A model generated the notes under the pieces. That model did no database searches, was not told where the DNA came from, and was given only the letters and a program-made list of their open reading frames with translations. A stretch of DNA of 64,000 bases. Origin: Myotis daubentonii. Taxonomy: Eukaryota; Chordata; Mammalia; Chiroptera; Vespertilionidae. A program made the position numbers and the translations under genes. The DNA lies in the NCBI RefSeq assembly GCF_963259705.1, contig NC_081842.1, forward strand, positions 39,893,796 through 39,957,795. Reading direction: 5' to 3'. The number at the start of each line of letters is the position of its first letter. Position 1 is the first letter of the stretch. Below are positions 11,062 through 21,790 of this stretch, piece by piece.

Positions 11062-11111
11062 CACAATAAGTACAATGAAAAGGAAACAAAGACTCAGCTG
11101 AGATTTTGCTC

Positions 11112-11265
11112 CCTGCTCGGGGTTGAGATGCAAGCAGGAGGCAACCAGTCGATGTGGCTCTTTCACCGTGATGTTTCTCTCCCTCTCTCCCCCTTCCTCC
11201 TCCCTCCCTTTCACTCTCTCTGGACATCAATGGGAAAAATATCCTCAGGTGAGGCTTTTTAAAAA
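11112..11265 (+). mobile_element. VES-like SINE, 5'-truncated
   Basis: Only the 3' half is present: caggaggcaaccagtcgatg, a CT-rich stretch, then aaaatatcctcaggtgaggc. The tRNA-like head is absent or too diverged to see. It lies just after an L1 3' end. Confidence 0.65.
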
Positions 11266-12039
11266 AGGAAAAAGAGATTAATTTGATGAGGAAACAACTG
11301 GAATTATTTAGACTCTTGATATAAGAGAAGCAAAATCTAAAATTTCATTCCAGATCTCAAAAGTGTTTTATAATTCTTATTGTCCAAAACTATTTCTAAT
11401 AGAAACATTAGTAGAAGCTTAAACTGAGACCTGGTTATAGTACAAATTAGAGTAAATAGATGGATGCCAGACATAAGTCTGTTGAATATAACCACAACTC
11501 TACAACTTCCAGGATAGAATATATACCATGAAGGCTATCCCTTCTCCATGCTGAATTCCTGGCAGACATGCTAATCAAACTCATCACTCTTACCTACTGA
11601 GTTTAGACAAGGCTTCAGCACAATGTTCCCTAGATCAAGGAGTTTTTGTGGAATGAAATTTACCATCCTTGAAGTACGATATAAACAATTTACAAAATAA
11701 ATAGCTACTTCTTAATTCTTAGAATATACCTAAAGTAGAATAAGATGAAATATGGATGAGTTATAAAGTAGTGCACCTTTTTCCCTTGGGTTCTAAAATT
11801 GTGGAGATTGCTTCAGCTGTTGCATTAAAATCTTCTGAGTTTCTTGCCTATCCTAATAATAAGAAATGAAATAACTTCAACCCCAAAGTGGTAACAGCAG
11901 TAAGTCAACTACTTAGGAAGTATGCATATAATGAATAAATTGCTTTTCCTAACAACCCATGTAATGTTGGATAATGTTATCTTAAGCCAAGTTTAAATCT
12001 CTGGGCACTGTAGATCATTCTGAGCAGAGTTAAAGTGAT
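11266..12039. other. Unassigned intergenic DNA
   Basis: No gene or family recognised. Confidence 0.4.
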
Positions 12040-12280
12040 GTTCCCATTTATTTTTCTTCTTGGGTTTCTATGGAAACATCATTTGAGGTGGCCTTTGCCA
12101 GAAGAGAATATTTTGTTTTATTTAAAAAAACAAAACAAAAAAACACGCTATTTGTCTATGAAAAATAAAAATTCTTCACAGACTTTTGAACCAGTTTAAA
12201 GTGTGATTTCATCATTTGTCTCCCAAGAAAGCCAAAACCATACAACCAACACTATTTAGGGTTTGCATATGTGCATTTGA
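12040..12280 (+). repeat. Unassigned repeat, member A of an inverted pair
   Basis: About 240 bp that reappear in inverse orientation at 17460-17703. Shared words include tttctatggaaacac/atc, gaggtggcctttgc, gctatttgtctatg, cagacttttgaacc, catttgtctcccaagaaagc and agggtttgcat. Similarity is high but not perfect, with indels in the A-rich centre. I do not recognise the family. No open frame is shared. Confidence 0.8.
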
Positions 12281-13791
12281 GAAGAAAATAATCCCTCATT
12301 TTCAGTTCAGTAAATATATTATTATATTGCACTTACAAGACTATTTTTTTTCACACAAAATCCCAGATAATACACATTTTAAGCCATGACCAATTTCACA
12401 AACCCTGGTTAAGTTTTACTTTTAATTATTCTCATCTACCCCTAAAAGGGAATCTATATTTAACAAAAACAAAACAAAACAAAAAAACACACATATACCC
12501 AACTATAAAAATATGGTCTTCTTCTAGTGGTATGAACTAAACACATATGTACAGTAAGCTAATTCTCTAAAAAGTAGCACTTCACAGAATAAAGTGTTTA
12601 TGTACATTCACAATTTTACTTCCCAGAATTTCAAGTTTGAATGAAGAAGTTTGTGTCTACCTTACCCATAGCAATATTTACATATTTTTACATATTAATT
12701 ATGTCTGGTATCAGCCTTAGTCTCCCTAAAGAGATCTTGTTGCCAGTCTACAAACTGTATACCTCTACCCTTCTGATCATTTTAGTTGTCTTTTCCTTGA
12801 GGTCCATTTATTATACTTGTATATAACATGTCAGATGCAAATGGACAATTGCTTAAACAAAACTCATGACAACTGTTAGAAAAACAAAAGTGGAGTGTGT
12901 GGTAACAGACATAGATGGCAGCATCTACATTATGTCTAATACTGGTAATATCTAAAACCAATCAAGTATAGCAGGATAATTACATTATTTAAGTGTATTA
13001 AAGTAACACTAGGGGACACAGATAGATGAACAGAAGATGGCTGCCTCTTAAGCTGAATTAGAGAAGGAAAAGGTTGAGTCAGGGACTGCTATTATTGTAA
13101 GCTTCTTAGTACTATTGTACGTTTTAGACTATGTACACATATTGTGCTGCTAAAAATTTAAAAACATAAACAGGTATAGTAAAAATAGGAGAGGATACAA
13201 CTGCGCTATTTTTGCTCACATAGATATATTAGGATCTGTATCAATTCACCAGCATTTTCAATTCATAAATAATACAGGGATATTTACATTGTCCTCCTTT
13301 CAGATAGGTTTTATCTCAATTTAAAATGTTGACTAAAACAAGTTTTCTCAAGAAGAAACCTCAGTATATATTTTTCTATGCAGAAAAATATTCACCTATT
13401 CCTCCTTGAATTTTTGTCCCAAGCCATCTCTCTTTCTATAGCAACCATCTGCCCCTGACCTCCCAAACCTATGATAACTGATTTGCCATAAATCCATTTG
13501 CCTCCTCAGGGAACTCCAAAAAAGTAGGCATAATTTCTCCTGAGAGGTACATTTACTTAAATATAATATTTACTTAAATATAATACATTACAGCATAATA
13601 TATTATATTTACTTAAATATAATATTTCTCCCAATTGGCTATATTTATTTAAATGCTTTTAAAATAGTCCTCACTGTCAGCCCTACCATCTTGCTCCATG
13701 AGGCACAGTTGCCTTTCCCTCATGAGTTTTGATCAGTAATGGTGCTTTGTAGAAATGGCCAATCTTTTTCTCATTTGCTTCTATGATGTCA
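12281..13791. other. Unassigned intergenic DNA with a small AT-rich repeat
   Basis: No gene recognised. At 13551-13627 the unit atttacttaaatataat occurs three times, two of them in tandem. The frame at 12641-12826 is rich in hydrophobic residues but is AT-rich noise without a recognisable domain. Confidence 0.4.
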
Positions 13792-13930
13792 CTAGGGGCC
13801 CGGTGCACGAAATTCGTGCACTGGGTGTGGGGTGGGGGGGAGTGTCCCTCAGCCCAGCCTGCCCACTCTCACATACTGGGAACCCTCAGGCATTGACCCC
13901 CATCACCCTTCAATCGCAGGATTGGCCCCT

Positions 13931-13973
13931 TGCCCAGGCCTGACGCCTCAGCCAGAGGCGTCAGGCCTGGGCA
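13931..13973. repeat. Perfect stem-loop inside Helitron
   Basis: The arms tgcccaggcctgacgcct and aggcgtcaggcctgggca are exact reverse complements, separated by cagccag. This would form an 18-bp stem with a 7-nt loop. Confidence 0.95.
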
Positions 13974-14493
13974 GGGGACTCTCATTTCCCCCCATCACTG
14001 GTTCTGCCCCCAGCCCAGGCCTGATGCCTTTGGCCTAGGCGTCCGGCCCGGGCAGCGGGGACCTGCAGTGGCAGCAGGGGGCACCGCGATCACACGGGCT
14101 CCGCCCCTGCACCTGCAGGATGCCTCTGGCTGAGGCGTTCGGCCCGGGCAGCAGGGACCCACAGCTGCAGTGGCCCCACGATCGTGGGCTCCGCTTTAGG
14201 CCCAGGCAAGGGACCCCTAGCTCCTGGGACTGCCAGCTTCGACCGTGCCCAGCTCCCATCGCTGGCTCCACCCCTACTTCCTGCTATCACTGGCCAGGGC
14301 GGCAAAGGCGCCTGATTCTCCGATCATGGCTGGGGGGCAGGGCAAAGGCAGCCCCAGGGCCGCCTTTGCCCTGCCCCCCAGCTCTTAGCTCCCCCCTGGG
14401 TTTCCAATCACTGTCAGTGGCAGGGGGCTTCTTCCTGCTTTCCCTTTGGCCTCCCTGCATTGTGCCTACATATGCAAATTAACCGCCATCTTG

Positions 14494-14576
14494 TTGGCAG
14501 TTAACTGCCAATTAAGATTGGCAGTTAACTGCCAATCTTAGCTGGCAGTTAACTGCCAATCTTAGTTGGCAGTTAA
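14494..14576. repeat. Tandem array of palindromes, 24-bp period
   Basis: The palindrome ttggcagttaactgccaa starts at 14494 and 14518, with ctggcagttaactgccaa at 14542 and a half copy (ttggcagttaa) at 14566. Spacing is exactly 24 bp. It lies about 80 bp from the Helitron 5' end. Confidence 0.95.
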
Positions 14577-14655
14577 TTTGCATATAGCCCTGATTAGCCA
14601 ATGAAAAGGGTATCGTCGTACACCAATTACCATTTTTCTCTTTTATTAGTGTAGA

Positions 14656-15413
14656 TGCCTCATCCATTTGCTCCCTTTGCAACCAGCCATTGTCTGGCTT
14701 ACTTTTGTGCACCTTCTCAAAGCCTCTGCCTCCAGAGCACTGACCCTCAGCTTCTGTGACAGTGCCTTCTTCAGTCCTCGGTAGAGGACTGTGCCTCTGG
14801 AGAATGTAAACTGCCACCCATCCATTGTAACCGCACAGTAGGTAGCAGTAAGGAATCCAAATAAATTAACCTCAGCTGCTATGTGCTGCAGTATATTATC
14901 CAGAAGTTGTTCCTAATTCTTTCTTTCCATAAAATTTAAAGACAGCATGACACCAGCAAAGAAAACCATTGCACCTTTACCCCCACAGCTAAAAATACAT
15001 GTCCCAAATGTAGGTTTCAAATTGAGAAAATAAACGTTCTTTCAACTGGGATGGTTGAAATTTTTAAGACACAATAACTAGTTCTGAAATTATAGGCTTC
15101 AAGCATGAGATGAAAAGTCAAAATCCTTCCTAACAATTCTTATTATAGAAACATTAGTCTGGTCTCTTAAAATGCAATAAATGAAAAGCCAAATTTATGT
15201 AATAAAATATGTACTGCTTTAAAATACAAAAAACTTTCATTATTTTAAAATCTTTACTTCAAAATTGCTTTCGAAAATGAGTTTTTCCTCTCCATAGATC
15301 ACTAACCACTCTAACTTCCTTGACCAAGAGGATAAAGGGCAGAGATTTAACTCTATTGTATTGTGAAATATTGATAATTGAAGGCATTAAAAAAAAAAGA
15401 AGAAACAACGCCA
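14656..15413. other. Unassigned intergenic DNA
   Basis: No gene or family recognised. Confidence 0.4.
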
Positions 15414-15715
15414 GCCCTGGCTGGCGTTACTCAGTGGTTAGAGCATTGGCCCACACACCAGAGGATCATGGGTTCAGTTCTCAGTCAAAGGCACGTACCT
15501 GGGTTGCAGGTTACATCCCGAGCCTCAGTTGGGGCGCATGTGAAAGGCAACCAATCCATGTGTCTCTCTCACATCAATGTTTTGTTTTTTTTCTCTCTCC
15601 CTCCCTTTCACTCTCTAGAAAATCTATGGAAAAAATATCCTCAAGTGAGGATTAACAAAACAAAGTCAATGGTAAAAATATCCTCAGGTAAGGATTAATA
15701 AAACAAAACAAAACA
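15414..15715 (+). mobile_element. VES-like SINE with duplicated tail
   Basis: The head is gccctggctggcgttactcag and the body runs to gaaaaaatatcctcaagtgaggatt. About 30 bp later a second tail-like copy follows (ggtaaaaatatcctcaggta, aggattaataaaacaaaac), so the 3' end was tandemly duplicated or the copy was made from an extended transcript. The overlapping frames are SINE translations. Confidence 0.75.
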
Positions 15716-16278
15716 AAAATGTCAGTTGCCAAAATTAAACTTACACAAATTTTTAAATACACAGTTATTGTGTACTAGTAAAGGAGAGATCACAGATTTG
15801 TCCCAAAACAGATAGTCTTTTTTTTTTCTTCTTTTCTTATTTTTCCCTTTCCTTTGTTTTTGCTTTTACTTTTTTGATACATTAAATTTCAGGGATATCA
15901 CATAAAAACTGCACTCCTGGCTTCTCCTCAGAAAGATGCAAGGATCTAACAACTCACATTCCCACTGGCAGCAAGAAGCCAGAGTTGAATAGCTGAGTTC
16001 CTTGTTAGGTACAGCATGATTGCCCACCAGATCCAGTCAATTCACTCATTTAAATTACCTGCCTAATGTCTATAGGCACTTATTGGATTTTGTGGTCACT
16101 AATTTTCTAAATAAACTAATTATGGTACTCATTAGTTACTGATGGTACTCATAGACCATAATCTTAAAAGGAAGTCTTAATAGTTACAGAGAATCCTTTT
16201 AAATGGCTAATTTTCATCAATACATAGTAATTTATATTTAAATTAATAGTGGCAGAAATAGAACTCTTATGTAGAGAA
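15716..16278. other. Unassigned intergenic DNA
   Basis: No gene recognised. A T-rich tract lies at 15819-15850. Confidence 0.4.
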
Positions 16279-16689
16279 TCCCATATAATAAAAGCCTAAT
16301 ATGCTAAGTGTCTGGTCATCCGTTCAATCAATCAAAGCATAATATGTTAATATGCTAAGGCCACTCAACTGCTCACTATGACATGCCCTGACCACCAGGG
16401 GGTAGACGCTCAACCGGTAGGTTAACTTGTTGTTGGGGTCCAGCCGATCAAGACTGAGCAAGACAGGCCAGACATGCCCTGGAGCCCTCCCGCAAACCCT
16501 CCCCGGCTGGCCAACCTCCTGCATCCCTACCCGGCCTCGATCGTGCACTGGTGGGGGCCCTCGGTATGGCCTGCACCCTCTCGCAATCTGGGACCCCTTG
16601 GGGGATGTCAGAGAGCAGGTTTCGGCCCAGTCCCGCAGGCCGGGCCAAGGAACCCCACTGGTGCACGAATTCGTGCACCAGGCCACTAG
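16279..16689 (+). mobile_element. HeliBat-type Helitron (411 bp)
   Basis: It starts tcccatataataaaagcc after an A and ends with hairpin gtgcacgaattcgtgcac, caggccactag before a T. The CTCF-like motif near 16391 reads ccaccagggggtag. The frames on both strands (for example 16324-16731) are GC-driven and have no recognisable domain. Confidence 0.9.
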
Positions 16690-16754
16690 TAAATAAATAA
16701 ATCTTTTGTGTTGAAAACTGAAATTAACCAAACAGTATTTTTCCTTTAATTTGA

Positions 16755-17079
16755 AGTTGACTCTTGAACATTAGTTTGAACTCTGAGAGTTCTTATATGT
16801 GATTTTTTTCAACAAAGACTGTTATTGCATTGTCTTTTTCTTATGACTTTCTTAATAATATTTTATCTTCTCCAGCTTACTTTATTATAAGAATACTGTA
16901 TATAATACATATAACATGCAAAATGTGTGCTAATTGACTGTTTCTGTTATTGGTAAGACTTCTGGTTAACAGTAGGCTATTAGTAGTTAAGTTTTGAGAG
17001 AGCCAAAAGTTTTATGTGGATTTTCTACTGCATGGGGGCTTGGTACCCTTAACCCCTTGGTTGTTCAAGGGTCAACTGT
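16755..17079 (+). mobile_element. MER2-like Tigger-family DNA transposon fossil
   Basis: The left end agttgactcttgaaca and right end tgttcaagggtcaactg form degraded terminal inverted repeats. The interior words tccagcttactttattataag, acatataacatgcaaaatg and aacagtaggctattagtag match the non-autonomous MER2 family as I recall it. It has no coding capacity. Confidence 0.7.
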
Positions 17080-17087
17080 ACTGTGTA

Positions 17088-17466
17088 TTAGTCTCCAAGG
17101 GATGCTGCCAAATTACCATCAATGTGCATCTTAAGAAGAGAAATCTATTCTCTCACAGTTCTGGAGACCAAAATGTGAAATCAAGGGGCCGGCGGGGCCA
17201 TGCTCCCTGGAAGCCTCTACAGGAGACCCTTCCTTGCCTCTTCCAGCTTCTGGTGGTTCCTGGTGTCCCTTGGTTTGTGGCAGCAGAACTCCAATCTCTG
17301 CCTTCGTCTTCACATGCCCTTTCCCTCACTGCATCTTGTGTTCCTCGGTCCTTTCTCTAATAAGTACATCAGTCACTGGATTAAGGACCAATTCTAAAAC
17401 CATTTCATGTCATCTTGAGATTCTTAATTACATTTACAAAAACCTATTTCCAAATGAGGTTACACA
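17088..17466 (+). repeat. Ancient mammalian interspersed repeat, family not named
   Basis: The words ctctcacagttctggagac, gggccatgctccctggaag, ccttccttgcctcttccag and tttccaaatgaggttacac are a combination common in mammalian genomes. I recognise the text but cannot assign it to a named family with confidence. The short frames within it are not genes. Confidence 0.55.
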
Positions 17467-17703
17467 TGCAAACCCTAAGTAGTGTTGGCTACATGATTTC
17501 AGCTTTCTTGGGAGACAAATGATAAAAGTCACATTTTAACCTGGGTTCTTTAACCTGGGTTCAAAAGTCTGTAAAGAATTTTTGCTCTGCATAGACAAAT
17601 AGCATTCATTTTTTTTATTTAAAAATAAAACAAAATATTATCTTCTAGCAAAGGCCACCTCAAAAGGTGTTTCCATAGAAACCTGAGAAGAAAATAAATG
17701 GTG
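17460..17703 (-). repeat. Unassigned repeat, member B of an inverted pair
   Basis: Its reverse complement matches 12040-12280 over nearly the whole length, including the ctcccaagaaagc and cagacttttgaaccc words. This copy has an internal duplication of aacctgggttctttaacctg. Similarity stops at 17460, where the preceding ancient repeat begins, and near 17703. Confidence 0.8.
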
Positions 17704-19228
17704 TTAGGATTTGGAAATCTGTTTGTTTGTTTTTAGGGCTACAATTCAATTCACAGATTTTAATAAATTTGTAACCCATTTTGGTTTAAGTATTTAAGGT
17801 CTAGTCACTTTCCAATTTAAGTTCACCTATTTAATAAAGTTTGGCTATAAATATGAAGTTTTCCTTTGGTTTCAACACTAGAATCTTCGCTGAAATGTAA
17901 TTAGTTGCATCTAAGAAGTGAGTTCTAAGCCATAAGACCAAAGGAAATCTTACAATTCAAACCACAGTTTTTAAGAAAAATAAATAAATAAACAAACCAC
18001 AATTTTTAATTAAGTGTAGTTGCACTCCTCTCTTTGACCAAGTTTTCTCAAAATGGGTGCGTGGGTCCTGCAGTGGGTGTTGGAACAAGCTAATGCAACT
18101 TTGACTTTGTGAGAACTAACCAATAAATATTCTGAAACTTTAAAAGCTAGTAGTACCTTGGAATTGATCACAGTGTGAGTATTTGTACCACAAAATTTTG
18201 CAAATGCTACAAATCAGGGGACCTCCTCCCCAGAGAGCCCACCATTAAACATTTACCAACATACCACTGCCTGCACATTATCAAGTAGTCCACAAGTGGT
18301 TTGATAGTTCCAGAATAAAAAGTATTTAGTTTTGCTCGCCTACATTTCATAAATGTGAAATGCAAGATTATTACCATCTCCATAACATTATTGCTTTTTA
18401 ATCATCATTTCATTAAATGCTGTTCAAGAGCAGCAAGGATAGCTACAGTAAAGTTAACAAGGTAAATTAGTCTCAGCTAATAAATTTTCACATTATTTTC
18501 ATAAAGCTGGCATTTTAAATTGTTAACATAGTGTTGAATCTATAAAAATAAGTCAGTGACTCAAAGTAACTTGGAAATGCATGAAAGTAATAACACAAAG
18601 GGTAGAAAGGTTTCAGTTCAGAATATGTGAACAGTATTTCAGTACAAATGTAGAAACTGAATGTGTGTGTGTGTGTGTGTGTGTTCTGACAAAAATTCCA
18701 TGAATATAATGATTATATGCAAGTCACAGACACAACTACAGATATCTAAAAAGTAGACTTTGTTAACCAAGAAATCTAATCACTCCATTCCTCAGTGTAC
18801 TGTATGCTATGAGATTATGTGAAATAATAATAAGGTAAAGAAGCTTTCTCATTTTTAAACATAGAACAGTGACTTTTCTAATAAATCATTTACATTTTAC
18901 CAGAATAAACACATAATGTTTTTAGCATGAAATTGATTAATTTGGTATCAACATTTGTTAACTTTGTTAATTAACTTTGTCAATCACTTACTTTAGGGAA
19001 ATGTAACCAAAACCACAAAGGTATCTTTCACAGTTGTGCTCCTCATAGGAAAAAGTGGTAGATGTCTTGCTAGTACTAAGACACTTCTTAAATTAGCTAC
19101 GAAGTTAACAAGTACCACACTCACAAAAAAGCAGAATGAGCTCTAGGTAAGATTCCTTTATCAAATGGAACTATTAGATATCACTTAATATCATTACATA
19201 CAACATGGAGGCACAAAGGTTCATTGTA
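17704..19228. other. Unassigned intergenic DNA with a (TG)n tract
   Basis: No gene recognised. A pure (TG)n tract of about 22 bp lies at 18663-18684. Confidence 0.45.
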
Positions 19229-19244
19229 AGAAAATGTGCACTTG

Positions 19245-19470
19245 AGCCCTAGCCGGTTTGGCTCAGTGGCTAGAGCGCTGGCCTGTGGACTGATGGGTCC
19301 CAGGTTCGATTCCGGTCAAGGGCATGTACCTTGGTTGCGGGCATATCCCCAGTAGGGGGTGTGCAGGAGGCAGATGTTTCTCTCTCATCGATGTTTCTAA
19401 CTCTCTATTCTTCTCCCTTCCTCTCTGTAAAAAATCAATAAAATATATTTTTTTTAAAAAATAATATATT
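19245..19470 (+). mobile_element. VES-type SINE with perfect 16-bp duplication
   Basis: The head is gccctagccggtttggctca with a good A box and a B box (ggttcgattcc), followed by the VES body and aatcaataaaatatattttt tail. The target duplication agaaaatgtgcacttg is identical at 19229-19244 and 19471-19486, so this is a relatively recent insertion. Part of the gatcaatgattctctctcat block is deleted compared with other copies. Confidence 0.92.
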
Positions 19471-19505
19471 AGAAAATGTGCACTTGGATCAGAACTGATG
19501 GTGCA

Positions 19506-19507
<2 letters not shown>

Positions 19508-19552
<45 letters not shown>
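19508..19552 (+). repeat. (TG)n microsatellite
   Basis: An uninterrupted tg dinucleotide run of about 45 bp. Confidence 0.95.
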
Positions 19553-19554
<2 letters not shown>

Positions 19555-19939
19555 AGGAAGAAGGAGTATTGCTGGACAAATTAAAAAATTGCACCCAAAT
19601 GCCAGGCTACATGCTGCCATATTCATAGAAACCTGTTGTCAGTCCCTAACTTGCCTCCTCATCTTTACTCAGTATTGACAGAAATGATTCAAGTTGCAAA
19701 TATGGTCTAATTTATTCAAAAAACTTTTATTGTATCCAACAGGCACTGATTGGGGGGAGGGGATGGCGGGGAATACATCAGTGATGAAAGCAGACAAAAT
19801 ATCCCATCTAATTTTGGTATGTAGGTGGGTATGTGAAGAGAAATAGACACTAAAATAAATAAGTAAATTAGATAGTTGATATTTGACAGTTTTTGCCCTA
19901 CAGAAATGATAATTTCAAACAATTCAAGTTAACATTTTA

Positions 19940-20154
19940 TTTTTTTTAATATATTTTATTGATTTTTTACAGAGAGGAAGGGAGAGAGAGAGTTAGAAAC
20001 ATCGATGAGAGAGAAACATCGATCAGCTGCCTCCTGCACATCCCCCACTGGGGATGTGCCCGCAACCCAGGTACATGCCCTTGACCGGAAGCGAACCTGG
20101 GACCTTTTAGTCCGCAGGCCGACGCTCTATCCACTGAGCCAAACCCGTTTCGGC
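19940..20154 (-). mobile_element. VES-type SINE with perfect 16-bp duplication
   Basis: A minus-strand copy; the tRNA-like head reads from 20154 and the A-rich tail lies at the left. The target duplication tcaagttaacatttta is identical at 19924-19939 and 20155-20170. The frame 19967-20158 is a translation of the SINE. Confidence 0.92.
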
Positions 20155-20170
20155 TCAAGTTAACATTTTA

Positions 20171-20910
20171 GAAGATGATAACTAACATGAGTACAATTAA
20201 AGCAGGGTGGAGGGACAGGGAGTTTGGGGATGGGATGGGGGTAAAAGATGGGGCAGTGGGAGGTGAGAGAAGGCTTCACTGTAGGACCTTTCTCAGTGAG
20301 CTGCACAGAGAAACTGGTAGCCTAAACTAGTCACCTCATGGCCAAAATGGCACAATTTTAATATTGAGTTTGGGGATATTAGAGTTTCTTAAGAAGACTA
20401 TGTGGTGGGACAAGCAACTTGACTACCAAGAGTCCAATGCTTGACAGAGAAAGAAACTGAGCTTATTTTTTAAACAAATCCAAATCTGCAATAGAATATG
20501 GCTTATACTTTCAAACCTAGATAGTACCTAAACAGTGGATGGAAAACTATTGGCTACATCTCCCAAGTTAAAGCTTTTTAGGGTTGGTGTGTATTAACCT
20601 TGCCTACTTAGCATCTTTCAGAATGTTCAAAGTAAACTTCAGTGGAAAATTTCTTCAGTTTCTGGACCTGTATGCATTCTGAAAATCTGGAACTATATAC
20701 AGTGCCAGTAAATACTTGCTGCCATTTCCAAGAGTTTATAATTATGATGAAAGAATTTGTAATTGAGTAGAAATAAGGACAAATAAAGGAAACAACTGCA
20801 TATAGAACTTGACCTATAGCTGAAGCCTTCATATTGAATAAAAACATTCAAATTAAATATTATGAAAAGCACCATCCCTAATACAAATATGATAAGAGGG
20901 ACACAATAGT
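20171..20910. other. Unassigned intergenic DNA
   Basis: No gene recognised. A G-rich stretch lies at 20205-20270. Confidence 0.4.
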
Positions 20911-21120
20911 GTCTGGTTAAGGACTCAGGTACTGACATCTGAGTTTGAGTCCCATCTAACTCAGTGCATGGCCTTGAACAAGTTACTTAACCTTTTTATG
21001 GCTCATTTTCCATATGGGAATGATCATAATACCAATCTCATAGCATTAATGTGACCATCACATTGGTTAATGCACGTAAAAAATCTTAGTGCCTGGTATA
21101 CAATAAGGACTATATAAGTA
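20911..21120 (-). repeat. MIR SINE (ancient)
   Basis: The plus strand reads the MIR reverse complement: gagtttgagtcccatct, caagttacttaacct, tcattttccatatggg, and agtgcctggtatacaa. Divergence is typical for MIR. Confidence 0.75.
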
Positions 21121-21639
21121 ATAAGACCTTCCAGGTTGAAATGACTTGATGGATTTGGAGACATAATAGCCAATGAGAATCACTATGTATATGTGAAAAC
21201 CTATTATGGCTTGAAGACCATACACATCATTCAGTCTGGTACATCAGCATCTCTCTAAAACCTAATGTAACCAGTTAAGCCTAAAGAAAATTAAAGTGTC
21301 AAAGAAACTTTGCCATATAAAAATTAAAAAGTGTTTGAAAATAGCTTGTTCTATTTCGAACCTTTTCCTTTTGCCCTCATGGACACTTTTCATTTGCTTA
21401 ACAAGAAATCTCCTTGTCATGTCCCTGAATGTTTACAAACTCCTAACTTGTGAAGTCTAAGTTTAGACTGTTTTCTTAAATGCTCATCTAGTTCTTTATG
21501 GCTTCATGGAAGTTCAAATAGGTTTTACTTACAAGGTCATGCCAAACCATTAAAATCTAGTGTTGCTTTCATTTAGTCATACATTTCTGGGAGATTTTGC
21601 TTTAATTAAAAGATTATAGGCATGAAATGCAGTGAGGTG

Positions 21640-21790
21640 TAGGGAAGAGAACAGCAGAACCAAGCAATCTAAACCTTAATTCTGGGATTGAACTTCAGAC
21701 CTCAGTGGATAGGAGCAAGTCACTGACGCCTTTGGAGCTTCCCTTCAATATCAAGACAAACAGGAATAATAATTTTAAAAAACAACCGAG
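21640..21790 (-). repeat. MIR-like fragment
   Basis: A weak match to MIR in reverse orientation (gattgaacttcagacctc, ggagcaagtcactgacgcc, tatcaagacaaacaggaata). Low confidence because the core is eroded. Confidence 0.35.

Larger units (their letters stand above)
13792..14655 (-). mobile_element. 864-bp HeliBat-type Helitron with strong palindromes
   Basis: On the minus strand it begins tctacactaataaaagag (14655) and ends with hairpin gtgcacgaatttcgtgcac, ccgggcccctag (13792), flanked by A on the left and T on the right as expected. It is GC-rich in the middle. An 18-bp perfect inverted repeat with 7-nt loop lies at 13931-13973, and a 24-bp-period array of palindromes lies near the 5' end (14494-14576). 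Long frames across it on both strands come from its GC content; none has a recognisable domain. Confidence 0.85.

Noticed and set aside
13755..14482. Overlapping Pro/Gly/Ala-rich frames on both strands, up to 120 residues
   Set aside because: They lie wholly inside or across the end of a GC-rich Helitron, occur in several frames at once, and show no domain or start context.
14494..14576. Regularly spaced repeats resembling a CRISPR array
   Set aside because: The spacers are only 6 bp and nearly constant, the units are palindromes within a Helitron, and the host is a mammal.
16324..16731. 135-residue minus-strand frame
   Set aside because: It covers a Helitron plus flank; the same DNA gives frames on both strands, a result of base composition.
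19245..19330. tRNA-like sequence with A and B boxes
   Set aside because: It is the head of a VES SINE with target duplications and SINE body, not a functional tRNA gene.
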